NCBI GenBank assembly: GCA_026225945.1
Contig: JAMJFZ010002884.1
Coordinates: 1,178,001-1,242,000 of the forward strand
Direction of reading: 5' to 3'
From: Cricetomys ansorgei
Taxonomy: Eukaryota > Chordata > Mammalia > Rodentia > Nesomyidae
DNA: 64,000 nt
This document shows positions 57,846-64,000 of this stretch, piece by piece (within the stretch, counting starts at the first letter, position 1; each line of letters opens with the position of its first letter). The notes under the pieces are model-generated. The model was given only the letters and a program-made list of their open reading frames with translations. It did no database searches and was not told the DNA's origin. Position numbers and translations under genes: made by a program.

Positions 57846-59552
57846 ATTTGTTTCTTAATGAACTGTGCATATTTTCCAGACTTCCTGAATCCCACAGCTT
57901 CCAGAGCAATTATGGAGCCCAGTTTGCCCAACCAGAAAAACCTAATCAGTGATATCATCAAAGTCCCTCAATACCAGCTCATCTTTTCTGGAATGTAGGC
58001 ATTTTCTACAATAGTCAGATTGCTAAAAGCCATCAATTTCTGGGTCATTTGTTCTTCATAGACACCATTGTGTCTGAACAAACACCTAAACTTACTGGTT
58101 GTGGAATGTTAAGGCTTTTGCTTCTGATCCTTCCCAAAAGATTTTGCAAATGTCTCAGTTTTGTGTCATGAAGATGCCTATAATGTCTTTGGGGAAGACT
58201 GTAATCTTCCAATGCCTTCTATAAATGATAAAACGTACTGTAAGAAAGCTGGGTCCAATGTCAGAAAATCTAGGGTTTCCTTTCTCTGCCATTGATTTGC
58301 TTACAGAACTAAGACAAGTCATTTACAGCAGACCTCAAATAACTTGCATGCAAGATGATGAGGCCATTTTAGATAACAGTATAGTTGTTTCTTGTTTGTG
58401 ATGTCTACAAATCAATTTCCATGGACTCTGTAATCAAGCAGGCTGACAGATTTCTGTCCCTACTCTATTTTGTCTGAAAAGTACTAAAATGCTTATGGTT
58501 ACTTAGACCACTCTTGTTTGTGTTGGGTAGAGCTCTCCTAAACAACCAGAACAGAATAAGGGCTGACTCCAGGTGCTTCTGTTTTAGTTTCAGATATGCT
58601 TAATTCCAGAAAAGCAGAGATAACGGTAGTCAGTGTCATGGAAACAGCCTATGGATGCCAGAATAATGCCAAGTAATCTAAAGGCAGCATTGCTGTTAAA
58701 GGATCTCAAAGCAGAGAAGCCTGTGTAGAGATGTTTTTCTTTTGTTAATTAAACAGCTATTCCTTTAGCACAAAGTAAACTGCAGTTCTCCCAGACACTT
58801 TAAAATGATTCCTCATATACTCCAGTGCTTGAACACCAGCTCTCTGAATACCTAAAAATGGGACTAAGTGAAAACTGGATAACATTTGCTTGACACTGTC
58901 ATTGGCCTTTCTCTAATGTCAAAGATGGATTTGCATAATTATGCTGAAAGCTAGCAAAATGTACCCAGCAGGAAGCTTTCTGTCTGGTGTTAGGTTTTAG
59001 TTCTACTCCAGTTGTGACTCTAAAGATGAAGAAAATCTCCTTTCTGAAAAATGAACATAGTGCACACTTTCGAAGGCAGTAGAATAACTGCTTAAGGACA
59101 ATTTGCTTTGCATACTGATTTCCCAGGTCTAATTAAGATAGGCCTGATAAGCAACTGATTGACTGAACAACTTTGTACTCAGTATGAAAAGGGCTTCAGA
59201 GAGGACAGAGTCCAAACACTGCTACCTCATAAACTTTTTCCTGATTAAAATTCTTTCAAGCTGGCCAGATGCCTGATAGAAGCAAACTTCTAAAGAGACT
59301 GCCACTGTAACAGGTGTGGGGCTGTGGTGCAATCTTGTCTTTCAAGGTCACCATAGTCATAAAATGTCTCTTTTAGAAGTGTCTACAGGGAAAATGTTGA
59401 AGCCACTAAGACCTCTCCAAAGGTCTCCCACCTTTTTGCATTTCATTAGGACCTCACTCATGCTCTTTCTACACAGGCTTTCTCATTTCCTGTTCTGCTT
59501 TCATAAAGGAGTTGAAATCATTACTTCTCTTTAGCTTAAAGAACCACTCCTT
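57846..59552. other. Unique-looking DNA, repeat-poor
   Basis: No gene is recognised. 58230-58380 weakly resembles MIR. The stretch 58500-59300 has a balanced base composition and no mobile-element text I recognise. Confidence 0.35.
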
Positions 59553-59718
59553 TTCCTTCCTTCCTTCCTTCCTTCCTTCCTTCCTTCCTTCCTTCCTTCC
59601 TTCCTTCCTTCCTTTCTTCCTTTCTTCCTTCCTGCCTTCCTTCCATCCTTCCTTCCTTCTTTATTTCCTTCCTTCCTTCTTTTTTCTTCCTCCATTCCCT
59701 TTTTCTTTCTTTCTTTTT
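59553..59718. repeat. (TTCC)n/(TTTC)n microsatellite
   Basis: About 165 bases of mostly TTCC units, with TTTC and single A or G changes towards the right. Confidence 0.95.
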
Positions 59719-60097
59719 ACTTAGTCATAATAAGTTTGCCTTTTGATAATCTGATAACATGAAAATATTTGGGGCTATGTTATTAAGACAAAGAATGCAA
59801 AGAATAAAATTCATATCCTTCTGGAATGAATCCCCAAGTGATGAAGATCATCCATTCCAATTGTGGCCAACTCATAGAGAGACACATTGCCAAAGGCAGT
59901 AAACCCTCTAGCCCTATAGAAATCCTTGTATTTAGATCAGCAATACAATCAGTTTCCCTAAGCTGTGTTTCCACGTAGACCTAACAATATATTGTACACT
60001 AAGCTTTTGGAAATGATGAAGATTTATGTTTGCTGTTTACTCTTCCATTGGTTAAAAAGGATTTATTTTGTTGTTTTGCTTGCTTTTGTTTGATTTG
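59719..60097. other. No recognised feature
   Basis: Unique-looking DNA. Confidence 0.35.
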
Positions 60098-60212
60098 TGA
60101 TAGGGGTCTTACTATATTGTTGAGATGCTCTTGAACTCATAGGCTCTACAGATCTTCCACCTCAACCTCTTTAGTAGCCTGAAAGACACAGGTCACTATG
60201 CTTAACTCTAAA
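60098..60212 (-). repeat. B1-like SINE, minus strand
   Basis: 'ggtcttactatattgttgagatgctcttgaactcataggctc' is diverged antisense B1-like text. Confidence 0.6.
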
Positions 60213-60712
60213 AGGATTTCTTTCCTACTAAGTTTATTAATAAATTCAAGAGAAAAAAAGGATTGCATCACAAGGAAAAGCACAGAAGAAAAGTAGTCCC
60301 TTCCTGTCCACCTGTACTATTCAGTAGGTTCCAAATTGTGGTTGTTTCTTTGTTGTTTCTGTCTTTGTTTCTTATTGGTTGCTATGACACTATGAAGCAT
60401 AACTTGCATGTGTAGTTCTCAGACAGTATTATCCTGTCCCATGATGGGAGAACTTTTAATACACTTCAAGTGCATCAGAGCAGAACATACTTTTCAGCTT
60501 AATTCTAGTTTGAACTGAAGGTTTCAGTTTGTACAATTCACTAAGCAGCAATTTCCCTTGGAATAATCTCATAAACGCAGAACAGGCATTTAGACTGATT
60601 CAGAATCTCTGACCTTTTAAAGGGCAAATGTCTAGCTTCTAAGGCAAAAAGGCAGTCATGGAGACAAAAGCCATATCCATTTTAAACAGATTATTATGGT
60701 TATTAATGCACT
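60213..60712. other. No recognised feature
   Basis: Unique-looking DNA. Confidence 0.35.
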
Positions 60713-60905
60713 GCAATTGTAGAGCACTTACAGTTCATAGAGCCTTTTTACAACCATTATCTCATTTGACAATCACACCAATCCTGTAGGACAGATGTTC
60801 ATTAATATAGGCAATTTTCAGATGCAGAATTTCAGGCACAGAAATGTTAACTGGCTTGCCCAAAGTTGTACTGTCAGTTGGTATGCATAAAAATCAGTTC
60901 CTTTT
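60713..60905 (-). repeat. MIR SINE, minus strand, well preserved
   Basis: 'gagcacttacagttcatagagcc … aggcacagaaatgttaactggcttgcccaaagttg' is the MIR complement over most of its length. Confidence 0.82.
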
Positions 60906-61217
60906 TGCTTTAGACAGAAAAAAAAATCTGAAGAACTCAGGATTCAGTCTTCCGTGAGGAAGATCTTAGAACAGAAGGACCTATCTTCATTTTTATGTTG
61001 ACTAGTCTTTACAGTTAAATGTTCAGAAGAAGCAGAGACATGGGCTGCTTCATGAAATTGGCGTAGTGGAGAAGTCAGAGGTCATGCTCAATAACAGCTA
61101 ATATTGACAATATTGCCTTCCACATAATCAATGTGTAATGTAACATAAGACCACAAAACACACTGAGCAATTTGCTTCAATTTCATTACCATTTCCTGAT
61201 TAATTTAGAAAACACAA

Positions 61218-61390
61218 ATCCGACCATCGTGTGTGGCTTCATGGCTCATGCGTGCAGCCCTGGCTACTTGAGAGACTGAGACAGTTGTGTCATTTGGACC
61301 CAGCAGTTTGAGGTTAGCCTGTGTAACAGAGCAAAGTGATGTCTGAAAACTGAAAATGAAGCAGAACAAGATTAAAAAACAAAAATAAAA
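61218..61390 (+). repeat. Old 7SL-derived SINE (pB1/B1 type)
   Basis: 'tgtgtggcttcatggctcatgcgtgcagccctggctacttgag … cagcagtttgaggttagcctgtgtaacagagc' keeps the 7SL monomer order, close to ancestral forms. Confidence 0.65.
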
Positions 61391-63294
61391 ACCCTGCTCC
61401 TCAAGCAATTCAGGGAGTAATTACATTATGGCGCTTCTTTTTGTCATCAGTCAGCCCTCCCTCAAAATGTTGAAAAATAGTCTGCTACCAAATAGTAGCA
61501 GTGAGAAATCTCAAAGCTGCAATATTTTTCAGTATCTGTGAGAAATGCTTCCCAAGATCTAAAGCAGCATGTTCTCCAGTCTCTGTGTAGTCTAACAGCA
61601 AATACCAATTAGTAAGAACACAGGGCTACTTTCTGATCCCATTCCTGGTAAATTGTTTTAAAGAAAAAAAAGACATGAAATGAAGGTTTATGGCACAATC
61701 CATGTAGGAAGTCTAAAAAGCAGGGGGTAGGAAGTTTGAGACGTTTTTAGCAAAAATTTACATTCTCTAAATAAGTTTTTTTAAGGTAACTCAATATTCT
61801 GTATTGCAAGGGCTACTTCTATGGGGAGAAAACATTCATTTGGCAAATTTTACCTTTAAAAAATAACTGTTAAAGCTGGTAAGTGAAATGTGTTTATGTG
61901 AAAAGCTGTACCCAAAGAAGGTAATTGCTACTTTTATATGTTTCCATTGCCACTGTTCAGTTCTAATTTTCCTGGTTTGAAAAGAAAAATGGGTTTAAAT
62001 AATGCAATGCTTATTAGCATCTGAATATGGACCTAATTGTCCCCCTTTGACTGTAAGAGGTAATTGGGAATGCATTCTATGTAAGTGGATTAAGGAATGT
62101 GCCACATGTGCAATTATTAAAAAAATCTTTCATTTTGAAAATTGCAAACTTATCGCATTGTCTCTGAGCAGAACAATAGCTGTCTGTCACCCTTTACTTT
62201 CTTTCTGCTTCGAAGATCTGTTATAGGATTATGTGAACAACAGTGTAAACAGGTATTCCTGGTGCATCAGATTAGAGCAGAGTGGCTCAGGATCTTGTAG
62301 CATTCTGTAATACTGTGCATACTTGGGTTGCTTCAAAGCCAAAAAACTAGTCAAAAAATTAAAAACAGAAGTCAAATGGTTGTTTGGCACCACATATTCC
62401 CTGAGATAAGTCCCCGAGTTTATTTTGTGTTGGATCCAGTTTCCTTTTGAACTGAACAAACACATTCAGGAAGTAGCATATCCCAAATGTTCTAGAAATT
62501 TCTCAGAGTTCTTTTTGATGACTTCTCTAAGACTTAATGAAAAATGTTTCCACCCAACAGTGTAAGTTTCTCCTTCATAGCAACTTAGAAAATAATGATC
62601 TAGGTTAAAGATACGTGTTACACACAAATGAAATCATAGTTTGTTTGATGATTATAAACACTCATTTTTTAAAAAATACTGAGTTCATTTGTATATTTGA
62701 CTGCTCAGTCTGTTAAAAATTCTCCTGGATAAACAGGTTTTATTTTGTTGTGTTTTGCCAAATACTAGTTTGGCTAATTATATTTATTTGACTGGATCTT
62801 CATCCAGAATGACTAATCAAACTTCAATGTCACAGACCATGTATATATACATATATACATGTATATGAATATATGTATGCATGTACATACACATATATTG
62901 AATTTCAAAATATCCTTGTGCCAACTTTATATCTCAAGCAGCTAGTTTTCAATATATTTGTTCTATGTTATACTGACATCTATGGACTCTGCAGGAGAAA
63001 TTCAGTTTTTTAGAACAATTATTTTGGCTACCTGGAAGGAACTTAAAATCTGAATAAGACAGATCTCTTCTGTGTGAGCCATGGCTGAACTTTGAACTTC
63101 ATTACTTAGCAAAAAAAAAAAAAATCAGTATGGAGCTCATTTCCTTACCTATAATCAAAACTAAAAGGGGGAGGAAAATGATCAAGCGCCAGGGCAAAAA
63201 AATTAGGATCTCTTTAACATGGTATGTTCCTTATTGGTGAGAGAGTCATCAAGTGCCTGCCAGCATACACATTCTTAATATTCAGTCAAAACTA
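61391..63294. other. Repeat-poor DNA, no gene recognised
   Basis: A short alternating ATAC/ATGT tract lies at 62838-62899 and an A14 run near 63110. The frames at 62002-62226 and 62229-62465 lack domain features. 61840-62600 looks free of recognisable mobile elements. Confidence 0.35.
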
Positions 63295-63440
63295 ACCATT
63301 AGTGTAATTCTTGTGTGATTACTGCACTAAACACTAGGGATACAATAATGAATAAATTTTCTCTAAACATACCCTCAAAGAATTCATAGTCAAATGTAGG
63401 AGACAGAAATAAAATATGCAATGAACAATAAAGTATGTTA
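63295..63440 (+). repeat. Ancient mammalian repeat remnant
   Basis: 'tgcactaaacactagggatacaataatgaataaat … gaattcatagtcaaatgtaggagacag' resembles an old mammalian-wide repeat; family uncertain. Confidence 0.45.
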
Positions 63441-64000
63441 AGCTCCATGATAGGGTGTTTTGTCAAGATAAGCTAAAAGCCATAATGCATCTCAAGATTG
63501 TAGGGGCTTCAGCCTGTAAACATTTTTTCTTCATTCAAGTCATGGTGCAATATAGCCAAGAGTTAGGCAGAGGACCTCTATTCAAGCCAGTCATTTAGGG
63601 ACCCAAATTCCTTCTACCTTAGAATGTCATTGCCGTCAATATCTTTAGTTTAACGTCATTATAGGGAGAAAAGAGAAACTCTGGATGGACCACACTCATT
63701 CTTCCCTCCCTCAACCAAGAAGAAACACATAACTTCTATTCACATCCTTCAGTGATATAGATCCATCCAACTAGTGATATAGATGCACTTACAGAAAGCA
63801 ACATGAAAACATGTAATTTAGCTCTGTCTGGCTGATGAAGTATTAATAACTAGATGTAATAACTAATCACTAGGTCACTCATTGACTATAGATAACAAGA
63901 AAGCCAGGAAATAAATTTTGAAACTCATACCAAATGTAGCACTTTATTTTAGAATTGTGACTACTGAAAAAGTAGAATAGTAGAGGATCAAGGTAATTAG
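63441..64000. other. No recognised feature
   Basis: Unique-looking DNA to the window's right edge. Confidence 0.35.

Overview
This is a stretch of muroid rodent nuclear genome. It carries B1, B2/B3, ID and ID-B1 SINEs, decayed rodent L1 copies, ORR1-like and other MaLR LTRs, a URR1 DNA transposon, ancient MIR and L2 remnants, and many (CA)n, (TC)n and (TTTC)n microsatellites. Several B1 copies read TCTCTGTTGTAACTCTGG and have CTCACAGAGATC in the right part, which differs from the usual Mus form and hints at a non-Mus muroid. The species cannot be fixed from the sequence alone. I found no convincing host protein-coding exon, tRNA, rRNA or CRISPR array. Outside the provirus, the open reading frames are short and fall in repeats or microsatellites.

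The one coherent gene system is a nearly complete class II endogenous retrovirus of intracisternal A-particle (IAP) type at 5787-12755, on the minus strand. Read in its own direction it has a 5' LTR (12755-12441), an 18-nt primer binding site for tRNA-Phe, an open gag (579 codons) with an N-terminal hydrophobic segment, a pro frame coding for dUTPase, aspartic protease and a G-patch, a pol frame coding for reverse transcriptase, RNase H and integrase, a short degraded env remnant, a polypurine tract and a 3' LTR (6101-5787). Gag, pro and pol lie in successive -1 frames. The gag-pro junction has an A AAA AAC slip site followed by a predicted H-type pseudoknot, and the pro-pol junction has G GGT TTT. 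A perfect 6-bp target duplication (GCCATC) flanks the provirus. The two 315-bp LTRs differ at only three positions, so the insertion is young. The clear coding breaks are one amber codon in the integrase region, just after the catalytic glutamate, and the collapse of env.

Layout: 1-2325 is an old minus-strand L1 interrupted by a 329-bp solo LTR with its own 6-bp duplication. 2326-5483 is AT-rich and mostly unrecognised. 5484-13170 is an L1 3'UTR split by the IAP provirus. 13171-33000 is a mix of SINEs, two ORR1-like LTRs, a plus-strand L1 (18555-20105) and unique sequence. 33085-39165 is rich in MaLR LTRs and in SINEs whose tails have become microsatellites. 39166-57850 has scattered SINEs, MIR and L2 remnants, L1 fragments and long microsatellites, including a GC/AC block able to form Z-DNA. 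57850-64000 is the least repeat-dense part and may be mostly old unique intronic or intergenic DNA.
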